This document shows positions 12,001-21,782 of a DNA stretch of 64,000 bases, piece after piece. The stretch is from Protonemura montana (Eukaryota > Arthropoda > Insecta > Plecoptera > Nemouridae): assembly GCA_947568835.1 (NCBI GenBank), contig OX387603.1, positions 498,501 to 562,500 on the forward strand, written 5' to 3'. A model generated the notes under the pieces. That model was not told the origin of the DNA. It searched no databases and was given only the letters and a program-made list of their open reading frames with translations. Position 1 is the stretch's first letter. Every line of letters starts with the position of its first letter. A program made the position numbers and the translations under genes.

Positions 12001-15000
12001 AAACCGTTGAGTGTGCAGGTTCTAGGTAGAGAAACAACGTCAATCTTAAACCGTTGAGTGCAGGTTCTAGGTAGAGAAACAACGTCAATGTTAAACCGTT
12101 GAGTGCAGGTTCTAGGTAGAGACAGAACGTAAATGTTAAACCGTTGAGTGTGCAGGTTCTAGGTAGAGACAGAATGTCAATGTTAAACCGTTGAGTGTGC
12201 AGGTTCTAGGTAGAGAAACAACGTCAATGTTAAACCGTTGAGTGTGCCGGTTCTAGGTAGAGACAGAACGTCAATGTTAAACCGTTGAGTGCAGGTTCTA
12301 GGTAGAGACAGAACGTTAATGTTAAACCGTTGAGTGTGCAGGTTCTAGGTAGAGACAGAACGTTAATGTTAAACCGTTGAGTGTGCAGGTTCTAGGTAGA
12401 GACAGAACGTCAATGTTAAACCGTTGAGTGTAGGTTCTAGGTAGAGACAGAACGTTAATGTTAAACCGTTGAGTGTGCAGGTTCTAGGTAGAGAAACAAC
12501 GTCAATCTTAAACCGTTGAGTGCAGGTTCTAGGTAGAGAAACAACGTCAATGTTAAACCGTTGAGTGCAGGTTCTAGGTAGAGACAGAACGTAAATGTTA
12601 AACCGTTGAGTGTGCAGGTTCTAGGTAGAGACAGAACGTCAATGTTAAACCGTTGAGTGTGCAGGTTCTAGGTAGAGAAACAACGTCAATGTTAAACCGT
12701 TGAGTGTGCCGGTTCTAGGTAGAGACAGAACGTCAATGTTAAACCGTTGAGTGCAGGTTCTAGGTAGAGACAGAACGTTAATGTTAAACCGTTGAGTGTG
12801 CAGGTTCTAGGTAGAGACAGAACGTTAATGTTAAACCGTTGAGTGTGCAGGTTCTAGGTAGAGACAGAACGTTAATGTTAAACCGTTGAGTGTGCTGGTT
12901 CTAGGTAGAGACAGAACGTCAATGTTAAACCGTTGAGTGCAGGTTCTAGGTAGAGACAGAACGTCAATGTTAAACCGTTGAGTGTAGGTTCTAGGTAGAG
13001 ACAGAACGTTAATGTTAAACCGTTGAGTGTGCAGGTTCTAGGTAGAGAAACAACGTCAATGTTAAACCGTTGAGTGTAGGTTCTAGGTAGAGACGGAACG
13101 TCAATGTTAAACCGTTGAGTGCAGGTTCTAGGTAGAGACAGAACGTCAATGTTAAACCGTTGAGTGTAGGTTCTAGGTAGAGACAGAACGTTAATGTTAA
13201 ACCGTTGAGTGTGCAGGTTCTAGGTAGAGAAACAACGTCAATGTTAAACCGTTGAGTGTAGGTTCTAGGTAGAGAAACAACGTCAATGTTAAACCGTTGA
13301 GTGCAGGTTCTAGGTAGAGAAACAACGTCAATGTTAAACCGTTGAGTGTGCAGGTTCTAGGTAGAGAAACAACGTCAATGTTACAGTCTCTGCGTGAAAG
13401 ATGGCCGCCAAATGACTACCTTACCGACAAAAATGCAGAGTACCGGAACATCACGTTAAGTGGAGCCACTGTCGTACTAATGTACCAATCTTATGTTGGT
13501 TTCAAGACTCATGTCTACTTGATGTAAACTTAGCACTAGTTTTAACAAAAACTATTTCAACTGGGTTTTCAATGCTAAGTGAAGAACAACTGAATTTCCC
13601 AACGTTTTGTAACTTGTACCTGTTACTTTATCAAGGGTAAGAGCAGTCCTGACAATAAATCAAGTAGACTTGCGTCTTTTGTTGATACAATTTCTATTCT
13701 ATTGTTGTAGCTGTCAAACATAACTTCAATGTCTAGCCTAATCATCTCTATTATATAAATCCTCTAAATTATCAAATTCTTCTTTGAGGAGGAAAATCTT
13801 GAGGTTTGTCTTCAAAGCATCTCAGTTGTAGTGGCAGGTTAATCATGAACCAGGAAATACATGAACTAGCTCGGGGTGTTTGGGAGAACTAACAGAAAGG
13901 GACTTCCAAGATGGCGGCCTTGGCTTCATACGGTCACGTGTTACCTTGCGGAAGTCTCCCTGGACCACCATGGCAGGTGGCCCAGGCTGACGGTGCGCAT
14001 GCGTCACATTTCCCGGCGTCTGGTTCTGATTCTGAGGCGTCTGGCGTCGCGGTGACGTCGCCATGTCGCCGCCGTCTCGACCCTCCTGTGAAAACAAAAC
14101 ACTCTCAAGATGGCTGCCGTGGCTTCAAACTGCCTCCATGCAACGTAATCCACCAAGCCGTGGTAAGAGTCAAGTCTGCCGGGCGCTCGGTTTGTGAATC
14201 AAAACTTCGGATAAACTCGGGAATACTCGGCCAGAGCTCCACTGTGATGATTTAACACTAGCAGCCAATATTAGGGAGCCTGAACCTCGTCCACTCCTGA
14301 CCACGTGTGGGTCTACATCCCCAATGTTTGGTAGAAGCCGGGGGCTGCTAAAAGTGTGACCACGTGTGGGTCTACATCCCCAATGTTTGGTAGAAGCCGG
14401 GGGCTGCTAAAAGTGTGACCACGTGTGGGTCTACATCCCCAATGTTTGGTAGAAGCCGGGGGCTGCTAAAAGTGTGACCACGTGTGGGTCTACATCCCCA
14501 ATGTTTGATAGAAGCCGGGGGCTGCTAAAAGTGTGACCACGTGTGGGTCTACATCCCCAATGTTTGGTAGAAGCCGGGGGCTGCTAAAAGTGTGACCACG
14601 TGTGGGTCTACATCCCCAATGTTTGGTAGAAGCCGGGGGCTGCTAAAAGTGTGACCACGTGTGGGTGGGTCTACATCCCCAATGTTTGGTAGAAGCCGGG
14701 GGCTGCTAAAAGTGTGACCACGTGTGGGTCTACATCCCCAATGTTTGGTAGAAGCCGGGGGCAGCTAAAAGTGTGACCACGTGTGGGTCTACATCCCCAA
14801 TGTTTGGTAGAAGCCGGGGGCTGCTAAAAGTGTGACCACGTGTGGGTCTACATCCCCAATGTTTGGTAGAAGACGGGGGCTGCTAAAAGTGTGATCACGT
14901 GTGGGTCTACATCCCCAATGTTTGGTAGAAGCCGGGGGCTACTAAAAGTGTGACCACGTGTGGGTCTACATCCCCAATGTTTGGTAGAAGCCGGGGGCTG

Positions 15001-18000
15001 CTAAAAGTGTGACCACGTGTGGGTCTACATCCCCAATGTTTGGTAGAAGCCGGGGGCTGCTAAAAGTGTGACCACGTGTTGGTCTACATCCCCAATGTTT
15101 GGTAGAAGCCGGGGGCTGCTAAAAGTGTGACCACGTGTGGGTCTACATCCCCAATGTTTGGTAGAAGCCGGGGGCTGCTAAAAGTGTGACCACGTGTTGG
15201 TCTACATTCCCAATGTTTGGTAGAAGCCGGGGGCTGCTAAAAGTGTGACCACGTGTGGGTCTACATCCCCAATGTTTGGTAGAAGCCGGGGGCTGCTAAA
15301 AGTGTGACCACGTGTTGGTCTACATCCCCAATGTTTGGTAGAAGCCGGGGGCTGCTAAAAGTGTGACCACGTGTTGGTCTACATCCCCAATGTTTGATAG
15401 AAGCCAGGGGCTGCTAAAAGTGTGACCACGTGTTGGTCTACATCCCCAATGTTTGGTAGAGGCCGGGGGCTGCTAAAAGTGTGACCACGTGTGGGTCTAC
15501 ATCCCCAATGTTTGATAGAAGCCGGGGGCTGCTAAAAGTGTGACCACGTGTGGGTCTACATCCCCAATGTTTGATAGAAGCCGGGGGCTGCTAAAAGTGT
15601 GACCACGTGTTGGTCTACATCCCCAATGTTTGATAGAAGCCGGGGGCTGCTAAAAGTGTGACCACGTGTGGGTCTACATCCCCAATGTTTGGTAGAAGCC
15701 GGGGGCTGCTAAAAGTGTGACCACGTGTTGGTCTACATCCCCAATGTTTGATAGAAGCCGGGGGCTGCTAAAAGTGTGACCACGTGTGGGTCTACATCCC
15801 CAATGTTTGGTAGAAGCCGGGGGCTGCTAAAAGTGTGACCACGTGTGGGTCTACATCCCCAATGTTTGGTAGAAGCCGGGGGCTGCTAAAAGTGTGACCA
15901 CGTGTGGGTCTACATCCCCAATGTTTGATAGAAGCCAGGGGCTGCTAAAAGTGTGACCACGTGTTGGTCTACATCCCCAATGTTTGATAGAAGCCAGGGG
16001 CTGCTAAAAGTGTGACCACGTGTTGGTCTACATCCCCAATGTTTGGTAGAAGCCGGGGGCTGCTAAAAGTGTGACCACGTGTGGGTCTACATCCCCAATG
16101 TTTGATAGAAGCCGGGGGCTGCTAAAAGTGTGACCACGTGTGGGTCTACATCCCCAATGTTTGGTAGAAGCCGGGGGCTGCTAAAAGTGTGACCACGTGT
16201 GGGTCTACATCCCCAATGTTTGGTAGAAGCCGGGGGCTGCTAAAAGTGTGACCACGTGTGGGTCTACATCCCCAATGTTTGGTAGAAGCCGAGGGCTGCT
16301 AAAAGTGTGACCACGTGTGGGTCTACATCCCCAATGTTTGGTAGAAGCCAGGGGCTGCTAAAAGTGTGACCACGTGTGGGTCTACATCCCCAATGTTTGG
16401 TAGAAGCCGGGGGCTGCTAAAAGTGTGACCACGTGTGGGTCTACATCCCCAATGTTTGGTAGAAGCCGGGGGCTGCTAAAAGTGTGACCACGTGTGGGTC
16501 TACATCCCCAATGTTTGGTAGAAGCCGGGGGCTGCTAAAAGTGTGACCACGTGTTGGTCTACATCCCCAATGTTTGGTAGAAGCCGGGGGCTGCTAAAAG
16601 TGTGACCACGTGTTGGTCTACATCCCCAATGTTTGGTAGAAGCCGGGGGCTGCTAAAAGTGTGACCACGTGTGGGTCTACATCCCCAATGTTTGGTAGAA
16701 GCCGGGGGCTGCTAAAAGTGTGACCACGTGTGGGTCTACATCCCCAATGTTCAAGTTTGGTGCTCGGGACGAGATGAATTATCGACTGTACCCGATCATT
16801 AGTGCAAGATCCAGGCCGGTGGTCGGGGATCGAACCCCAAGCCTATCATTTAAGTGATCCACATGAGCGGTGACTTCTTGAATGTTACCTTCTTGGAGAA
16901 GAAGCAGCCGGCCCCATCACGGTCACACATCGCCGCCCTCCTGCCCCCACCCCTCGATCCACCCCTCGCTCCAACCCGCGGTGGGTGGCTATTGATCACA
17001 GCCCAACTGACACAACCATAACGGGCACAGAACACGCGGCACTCACAGAAGAAAACTCTCAACAAGGTCTTCACGGAGACTCGAACTCAGGATACGGATA
17101 ACACGGCGGGTAGGAGCGCGATACAAGGACAGCTCACTGGACGGACCCAAGGTAAGGGACTGGAGGTTGCTGGGTTGCAATCTCTGCCACAACGAGCGCT
17201 GCCAGCAACTCTGACTGCTTCGACCACGATGAGGGGTCGGGGGGAGCATGCGCACCACTGCCCCGCGGGGTCACCGCCTTCCCAGAACCCGGTGGCGCGG
17301 GTTCGATCCCCCCTCGACAGACAGAGACCCGGGAAAGTGGGCCGCTTCGGGAGGACGTTGGAATCAACGGGGCAGGTTGCGGGTTCGAACCCCGAGTGGG
17401 TTCGAGACCATTGCGTTCGAAACCAGGTAGAATAGGTAGAATAGGGGAGATCGAAGACCCCACTGGCTTGGAAACCAGACCACGGGATGCGCTATCCACG
17501 CAAGTGTGTACAGACCAGTGGGTTACACAGGTAGAATAGGGGAGATCGAAGACCCCACTGGCTTGGAAACCAGTCCACGGGATGCGCTATCCACGCAAGT
17601 GTGTACAGACCAGTAGGTTACACAGGTAGTATAGGGGAGATCGAAGACCCCACTGGCTTGGAAACCAGACCACGGGATGCGCTATCCACGCAAGTGTGTA
17701 CAGACCAGTGGGTTACACAGGTAGAATAGGGGAGATCGAAGACCCCACTGGCTTGGAAACCAGTCCACGGGATGCGCTATCCACGCAAGTGTGTACAGAC
17801 CAGTGGGTTACACAGGTAGAATAGGGGAGATCGAAGACCCCACTGGCTTGGAAACCAGTCCACAGGATGCGCTATCCACGCAAGTGTGTACAGACCAGTG
17901 GGTTACACAGGTAGAATAGGGGAGATCGAAGACCCCACTGGCTTGGAAACCAGTCCAGGGGATGCGCTATCCACGCAAGTGTGTACAGACCAGTGGGTTA

Positions 18001-19568
18001 CACAGGTAGAATAGGGGAGATCGAAGACCCCACTGGCTTGGAAACCAGTCCACAGGATGCGCTATCCACGCAAGTGTGTACAGACCAGTGGGTTACACAG
18101 GTAGAATAGGGGAGATCGAAGACCCCACTGGCTTGGAAACCAGTCCACGGGATGCGCTATCCACGCAAGTGTGTACAGACCAGTGGGTTACACAGGTAGA
18201 ATAGGGGAGATCGAAGACCCCACTGGCTTGGAAACCAGTCCACGGGATGCGCTATCCACGCAAGTGTGTACAGACCAGTGGGTTGCACAGGTAGAATAGG
18301 GGAGATCGAAGACCCCACTGGCTTGGAAACCAGACCACGGGATGCGCTATCCACGCAAGTGTGTACAGACCAGTGGGTTACACAGGTAGAATAGGGGAGA
18401 TCGAAGACCCCACTGGCTTGGAAACCAGTCCACGGGATGCGCTATCCACGCAAGTGTGTACAGACCAGTGGGTTACACAGGTAGAATAGGGGAGATCGAA
18501 GATGCCACTGACTTGGTAACCAGTCCACGGGATGCGCTATCCACGCAAGTGTGTACAGACCAGTGGGTTACACAGGTAGAATAGAGGAGATCGAAGACCC
18601 CACTGGCTTGGAAACCAGTCCACGGGATGCGCTATCCACGCAAGTGTGTACAGACCAGTGGGTTACACAGGTAGAATAGGGGAGATCGAAGACCCCACTG
18701 GCTTGGAAACCAGTCCACGGGATGCGCTATCCACGCAAGTGTGTACAGACCAGTGGGTTACACAGGTAGAATAGGGGAGATCGAAGACCCCACTGGCTTG
18801 GAAACCAGACCACGGGATGCGCTATCCACGCAAGTGTGTACAGACCAGTGGGTTACACAGGTAGAATAGGGGAGATCGAAGACCCCACTGGCTTGGAAAC
18901 CAGTCCACGGGATGCGCTATCCACGCAAGTGTGTACAGACCAGTGGGTTACACAGGTAGAATAGGGGAGATCGAAGACCCCACTGGCTTGGAAACCAGTC
19001 CACGAGATGCGCTATCCACGCAAGTGTGTACAGACCAGTGGGTTACACAGGTTGACTAGGGGAGATCGTTATCCACGTAGTATAGAGGTTGTACTAGCGA
19101 AGTCACGACGCTTGCGCCGGATTGTGACGTCACGCAGGCGGCCGATTGATCCGGCGCCGGCAGGACACGTGAGGTTAGAACCAGGAAACGATGGAATTCC
19201 CCCCCCCCCCCCCTCCTTCACGGCCCACTTCCCCTCCCAACCGAGGCAGTCCAGCGCCCGGTGAATCGTTGAACGGGGTGAATCCGACATAGACATAACA
19301 CAGTCCGAGCTTCCTCTGCTGCTACCCTGGATGCATGAATGGTACTCATTCGCTTATAAACCATCCTCCCACCCCACCCCACCCCGACACCGAGCAGATT
19401 ACTTCCCTAGACGGAACATTCTAGACAAATTGTTCCGCCCAGTGGCGTACTGACGTAGAATCTATATGGCAGTGGCGTAATGACGTAGAATCTATATGGC
19501 AGTGGCGTAATGGCGTGGAATCTATGTGGCAGTGGCGTACTGACCTTCCTTCTGCCGCAGCACAACAT
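1..19568 (-). CDS. syd-1: SYD-1 / RhoGAP100F homologue, PDZ-C2 portion (3' end outside window)
   Basis: Presynaptic organiser of the SYD-1/RhoGAP100F family (PDZ, C2, then a RhoGAP-like domain); the last domain would lie beyond base 1. Exons in transcript order: 19545-19568, (16889-17041, tentative), 13945-14085, 9305-9487, 8752-8910, 7698-7818, 6874-7075, 6376-6519, 6069-6177, 5377-5612, 4726-4872, 4417-4649, 2755-2936, 780-1113, 477-599, <1-130. All borders are GT..AG and every junction keeps phase. Diagnostic segments: N-terminal [80 protein letters not shown]2 start [12 protein letters not shown]. About 870 residues are in the window. The middle is low complexity (Arg/Asp-rich 6874-7075, Pro-rich 6069-6177, a Tyr run near 4730). 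In-frame ATGs also exist at 19619 and 19598; 19568 is preferred because it begins the family-like Cys-Cys motif. Family assignment is from remembered homologues, not a search. Confidence 0.92.
133..300 (-). repeat. Composite dispersed repeat block (SINE-like piece plus one 36-bp unit)
   Basis: Positions about 165-239 are the reverse complement of 56582-56680 (containing GGGACGTTAAGCCGGTGG), and 240-297 holds one to two units of the 36-bp repeat that is expanded at 55560-56262. The block continues into 5S-like units. The same three-part order recurs inverted at 56297-56750. It lies in a syd-1 intron. Confidence 0.7.
298..476 (-). repeat. 5S-rRNA-like 91-bp repeat, two units
   Basis: Two units of the family described at 23612. 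This copy reaches to the donor site of the syd-1 exon 477-599. The minus-strand sense carries the 5S-like boxes. Confidence 0.85.
640..760. repeat. (GGCAT)n microsatellite
   Basis: Pentamer GGCAT repeated with slight variation, in the 180-bp syd-1 intron 600-779. A second long tract of the same pentamer is at 40700-40875. Confidence 0.9.
1176..2719. repeat. 41-bp minisatellite, about 37 copies
   Basis: Unit contains GATCAGCTGGCTGGATCC and CTCTATCCAGGTTATTT. The array fills syd-1 intron 1114-2754 from about 60 bp inside the acceptor side to about 35 bp from the donor of exon 2755-2936. Each unit includes a CAGCTG E-box-like palindrome. The same repeat in opposite orientation forms 19697-21782. 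Confidence 0.95.
2937..3855. other. syd-1 intron segment, mostly unique
   Basis: AT-rich intronic DNA between exon 2755-2936 and the 135-bp array. I see no coding signal, RNA gene or recognisable element in it. Confidence 0.5.
3856..4535. repeat. 135-bp tandem repeat derived from a syd-1 exon-intron junction, 5 copies
   Basis: GGTTACATAT recurs at 3856, 3991, 4126, 4261, 4396 and 4531, a period of exactly 135. Read on the minus strand, the copy at about 4417-4530 is the 3' half of syd-1 exon 4417-4649 with its donor (GACAGAG|GTAAGT). The other four copies repeat that exon segment and its donor inside the intron. Copies are nearly identical, so the expansion is recent or homogenised. Because the unit is 45 codons, long frames run through it on both strands. 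Confidence 0.93.
5018..5335. mobile_element. DNA-transposon fragment with inverted arms and subterminal repeats
   Basis: Arms at 5020-5045 and 5117-5143 are inverted copies of each other (CTCGTAGGTTAACTCGC and its complement) around a 70-bp centre. The segment 5144-5335 matches 57118-57280 and 13384-13480. It ends in two units resembling the 45-bp array unit (AACATTGACGTTGTTTCTCT). It is located in syd-1 intron 4873-5376, reaching almost to the donor of exon 5377-5612. Confidence 0.75.
5613..6068. other. syd-1 intron, nothing recognised
   Basis: A 456-bp AT-rich intron between exons 6069-6177 and 5377-5612, with no repeat or coding signal that I can see. Confidence 0.5.
6549..6780. repeat. 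23-bp minisatellite in syd-1 intron
   Basis: CATAGAGAGACATATAGGGC repeats with a 23-bp period for about six clean copies, with degenerate units at both ends. It lies in intron 6520-6873. Confidence 0.9.
7265..7400. repeat. Half copy of the tRNA-derived palindromic element
   Basis: TTTTGAGACGGTTATGGTGT through GCATTGCAAGCGTTTGCAAT matches the right arm of the element at 59585-59822. Only one arm is present here. It is intronic in syd-1. Confidence 0.75.
7698..8910 (-). CDS. syd-1: PDZ-domain exons of syd-1 (two exons)
   Basis: Exons 8752-8910 and 7698-7818 together encode the PDZ domain. The carboxylate-binding loop is the TLGLYI segment in the first exon, and the second supplies [20 protein letters not shown] and the final strand [11 protein letters not shown]. 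The intervening intron (7819-8751) is almost entirely the 52-bp tRNA-derived array. The preceding exon (9305-9487) encodes the conserved helical stretch [20 protein letters not shown] that sits just before the PDZ in this family. Confidence 0.93.
7852..8724 (-). repeat. 52-bp tRNA-derived tandem array, about 17 copies
   Basis: On the minus strand each unit has TAGCTCAATTGG, a match to the tRNA A box (TRGCNNAGYNGG), then GGTTAGAGC of a D arm and CACC..GGTG of an anticodon stem. The intact tRNA-like progenitor, with a B box, survives in the palindrome at 59585-59822, which shares ACCCGCGACAGGTGGAGATC. The array fills syd-1 intron 7819-8751 almost completely. The same family fills GIPC intron 5. 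Confidence 0.9.
8981..9019. repeat. (AAT)n microsatellite
   Basis: Simple AAT/TAA tract of about 39 bp in the syd-1 intron 8911-9304. Confidence 0.95.
9560..9745 (-). mobile_element. tRNA-derived SINE
   Basis: On the minus strand, TAGCTCAGTTGGGAGAGA (A box) is followed about 35 bp later by GGTCTCGGGTTCTTATCC (B-box-like), then an unrelated body of about 100 bp. It lies beside the 45-bp array in the intron 9488-13944. The T-arm sequence has drifted from GGTTCGA, so it is not a functional tRNA gene. Confidence 0.7.
9765..13383. repeat. 45/47-bp minisatellite, about 60 copies, split by a LINE insertion
   Basis: Unit GCAGGTTCTAGGTAGAGA + AACAACGTCAATGTTAAACC + GTTGAGT, with 45-bp and 47-bp (GTGTGCAGG) length variants and AACAACG/CAGAACG sequence variants. 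It runs 9765-10712 and 11509-13383. The right end passes without a break into the DNA-transposon end sequence at 13384. The same unit sits once or twice in the transposon copies at 5255-5335 and 57235-57280, which identifies its origin. It occupies most of syd-1 intron 9488-13944. Confidence 0.95.
10711..11508 (-). mobile_element. 5'-truncated non-LTR retrotransposon (LINE) inside the 45-bp array
   Basis: The minus strand encodes the C-terminal tail of a LINE reverse transcriptase ([15 protein letters not shown], then [16 protein letters not shown] and [20 protein letters not shown]). The element ends in an (ACAAT)n tail at 10711-10757, typical of CR1/L2-like LINEs. Array units resume on both sides, so it inserted after the array had expanded. 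The 5' part of the element is missing; no clear target-site duplication is visible inside the repetitive target. Confidence 0.85.
13384..13480 (-). mobile_element. DNA-transposon end fragment
   Basis: Reverse complement of 57140-57235 and similar to 5160-5255 (contains AAAGATGGCCGCCAAATGAC). It borders the 45-bp array directly. Confidence 0.75.
13484..13660 (-). mobile_element. Penelope-like terminal segment
   Basis: Solo terminal piece shared with 46883-46986, 52430-52580, 54775-54930 and 58280-58440. It is recognised by TTCCCAACGTTTTGTAACTT followed by GTACCTGTTACTTTATCAAG. Confidence 0.75.
14311..16752. repeat. 59-bp minisatellite with one CACGTG per unit, about 41 copies
   Basis: Unit begins GTGACCACGTGTGGGTCTAC and includes CCCCAATGTTTGGTAGAAGC; the period is 59. 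Nearly every unit holds the palindrome CACGTG. One unit near 14665 has an extra GTGG. Variants (GTTGG for GTGGG, GATAG for GGTAG) recur in neighbouring blocks, showing local higher-order duplication. It fills syd-1 intron 14086-16888. Confidence 0.95.
16770..16870 (-). repeat. tRNA-derived SINE remnant with B box
   Basis: On the minus strand GGGGTTCGATCCCCGACC contains a perfect T-arm/B box. No intact A box precedes it. It lies between the 59-bp array and the candidate exon 16889-17041. Confidence 0.6.
16889..17041 (-). CDS. Candidate second coding exon of syd-1
   Basis: A 153-bp open stretch on the minus strand, flanked by a pyrimidine-rich AG acceptor (17042-17043) and an AAG|GTAAC donor (16887-16888). 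It is a multiple of three and phase 0 at both ends, so it would join MLCCGRRK to the next certain exon (13945-14085) without shifting frame. The 51 residues are Cys/Arg/Gly-rich and I cannot match them to a remembered homologue. It could be alternatively spliced or not an exon at all. Confidence 0.4.
17270..17430 (+). repeat. Two tRNA-derived B-box remnants
   Basis: GGTGGCGCGGGTTCGATCCC near 17291-17310 and GTTGCGGGTTCGAACCCC near 17377-17394 each hold a T-arm/B box. Neither has a complete cloverleaf around it. Confidence 0.5.
17432..19055 (-). repeat. 95-bp tRNA-derived tandem array, about 17 copies
   Basis: On the minus strand the unit reads GCGTGGATAGCGCATCCCGT, then TGGTTTCCAAGCCAGTGGGG and TCTTCGATCTCCCC. 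These are D-arm/A-box, anticodon-arm-like and degenerate B-box blocks at tRNA-like spacing, followed by a linker with ACCCACTGGTCTGTACACAC. The same family runs in the opposite orientation at 39965-40705. It occupies the first long intron of syd-1. Confidence 0.85.
19440..19544. repeat. 30-bp repeat abutting the first syd-1 donor
   Basis: About 3.5 copies of GGCAGTGGCGTAATGACGTA + GAATCTATAT at 30-bp spacing (19441, 19471, 19501, 19531). The last copy forms the donor region (GTCAGT) of exon 19545-19568. Confidence 0.85.
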
Positions 19569-19696
19569 GACTTTGCTTCCCGTCAACTCGTGGCACATGC
19601 GCGGTTGATCCCAACGCATCTGTGTGAACCTGATGACCCGTCATCCCCTGGTGGACATAAAACAAACCACAAGATAGATCATCTCAACAAAGATGG

Positions 19697-21782
19697 AGCA
19701 TAGGATCCAGCCAGCTGATCTCAAATAACCTGGATCGAGCATTGGATCCAGCCAGCTAATCTCAAATAACCTGGATAGAGCATAGGATCCAGCCAGCTGA
19801 TCTTCAATAACCTGGATAGAACATAGGATCCAGCCAGCTGATCTCAAATAACCTGGATGGAGCATAGGATCCAGCCAGCTGATCTTCAATAACCTGGATA
19901 GAACATAGGATCCAGCCAGCTGATCTCAAATAACCTGGATAGAGCATAGGAGCCAGTCAGCTGATCTCAAATAACCTGGATAGAACATAGGATCCAGCCA
20001 GCTGATCTCAAATAACCTGGATAGAACATAGGATCCAGTCAGCTGATCTCAAATAACCTGGATAGAGCATAGGATCCAGCCAGCTGATCTCAAATAACCT
20101 GGATAGAGCATAGGATCCAGTCAGCTGATCTCAAATAACCTGGATAGAGCATAGGATCCAGCCAGCTCATCTCAAATAACCTGGATAGAGCATAGGATCC
20201 AGCCAGCTGATCTCAAATAACCTGGATAGAGCATAGGATCCAGCCAGCTGATCTCAAATAACCTGGATAGAGCATAGGATCCAGCCAGCTGATCTCAAAT
20301 AACCTGGATAGAGCATAAGATCCAGCCAGCTGATCTCAAATAACCTGGATAGAGTATAGGATCCAGTCAGCTGATCTCAAATAACCTGGATAGAGCATAG
20401 GATCCAGCCAGCTGATCTCAAATTACCTGGATAGAACATAGGATCCAGCCAGCTGATCTCAAATAACCTGGATAGAGCATAGGATCCAGTCAGCTGATCT
20501 CAAATAACCTGGATAGAACATAGGATCCAGCCAGCTGATCTCAAATAACCTGGATAGAGCATAGGATCCAGCCAGCTGATCTCAAATAACCTGGATAGAG
20601 TATAGGATCCAGCCAGCTGATCTCAAATAACCTGGCTAGAGTATAGGATCCTGCCAGCTGATCTCAAATAACCTGGATAGAGCATAGGATCCAGCCAGCT
20701 GATCTCAAATAACCTGGATAGAGCATATGATCCAGCCAGCTGATCTCAAATAACCAGGATAGAGCATAGGATCCAGCCAGCTGATCTCAAATAACCTGGA
20801 TAGAGCATAGGATCCAGCCAGCTGATCTCAAATAACCTGTATAGAGCATAGGATCCAGTCAGCTGATCTCAAATAACCTGGATAGAGCATAGGATCCAGC
20901 CAGCTGATCTCAAATAACCTGGATAGAGCATAGGATCCAGCCAGCTGATCTCAAATAACCTGGATAGAGCATAGGATCCAGCCAGCTGATCTCAAATAAC
21001 CTGGATAGAGCATAGGATCCAGTCAGCTTATCTCAAATAACCTGGATAGAGCATAGCATCCAGTCAGCTGATCTCAAATAACCTGGATAGAGCATAGGAT
21101 CCAGCCAGCTGATCTCAAATAACATGGATAGAGCATACGATCCAGCCAGCTAATCTCAAATAACCTGGATAGACCATAGGATCCAGCCAGCTGATCTCAA
21201 ATAACCTGGATAGAGCATAGGATCCAGTCAGCTGATCTCAAATAACCTGGATAGAGCATAGGATCCAGCCAGCTGATCTCAAATAACCTGGATAGAGCAT
21301 AGGATCCAGCCAGCTGATCTCAAATAACCTGGATAGAGCATAGGATCCAGCCAGCTGATCTCAAATAACCTGGATAGAACATAGGATCCAGCCAGCTGAT
21401 CTCAAATAACCTGGATAGAGCATAGGATCCAGCCAGCTGATCTCTAATAACCTGGATAGAGCATAGGATCCAGCCAGCTGATCTCAAATAACCTGGATAG
21501 AGCATAGGATCCAGTCAGCTGATCTCAAATAACCTGGATAGAACATAGGATCCAGCCAGCTGATCTCAAATAACCTGGATAGAGCATAGGATCCAGCCAG
21601 CTGATCTCAAATAACCTGGATAGAACATAGGATCCAGCCAGCTGATCTCAAATAACCTGGATAGAGCATAGGATCCAACAAGCTGATCTCAAATAACCTG
21701 GATAGAGCATAGGATCCAGCCAGCTGATCTCAAATAACCTGGATAGAGCATAGGAACCAGCCAGCTGATCTCAAATAACCTG
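19697..21782. repeat. 41-bp minisatellite upstream of syd-1, about 51 copies
   Basis: Reverse orientation of the array at 1176-2719 (unit with GGATCCAGCCAGCTGATCTC). It begins about 80 bp upstream of the furthest in-frame start codon of syd-1. Confidence 0.95.
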
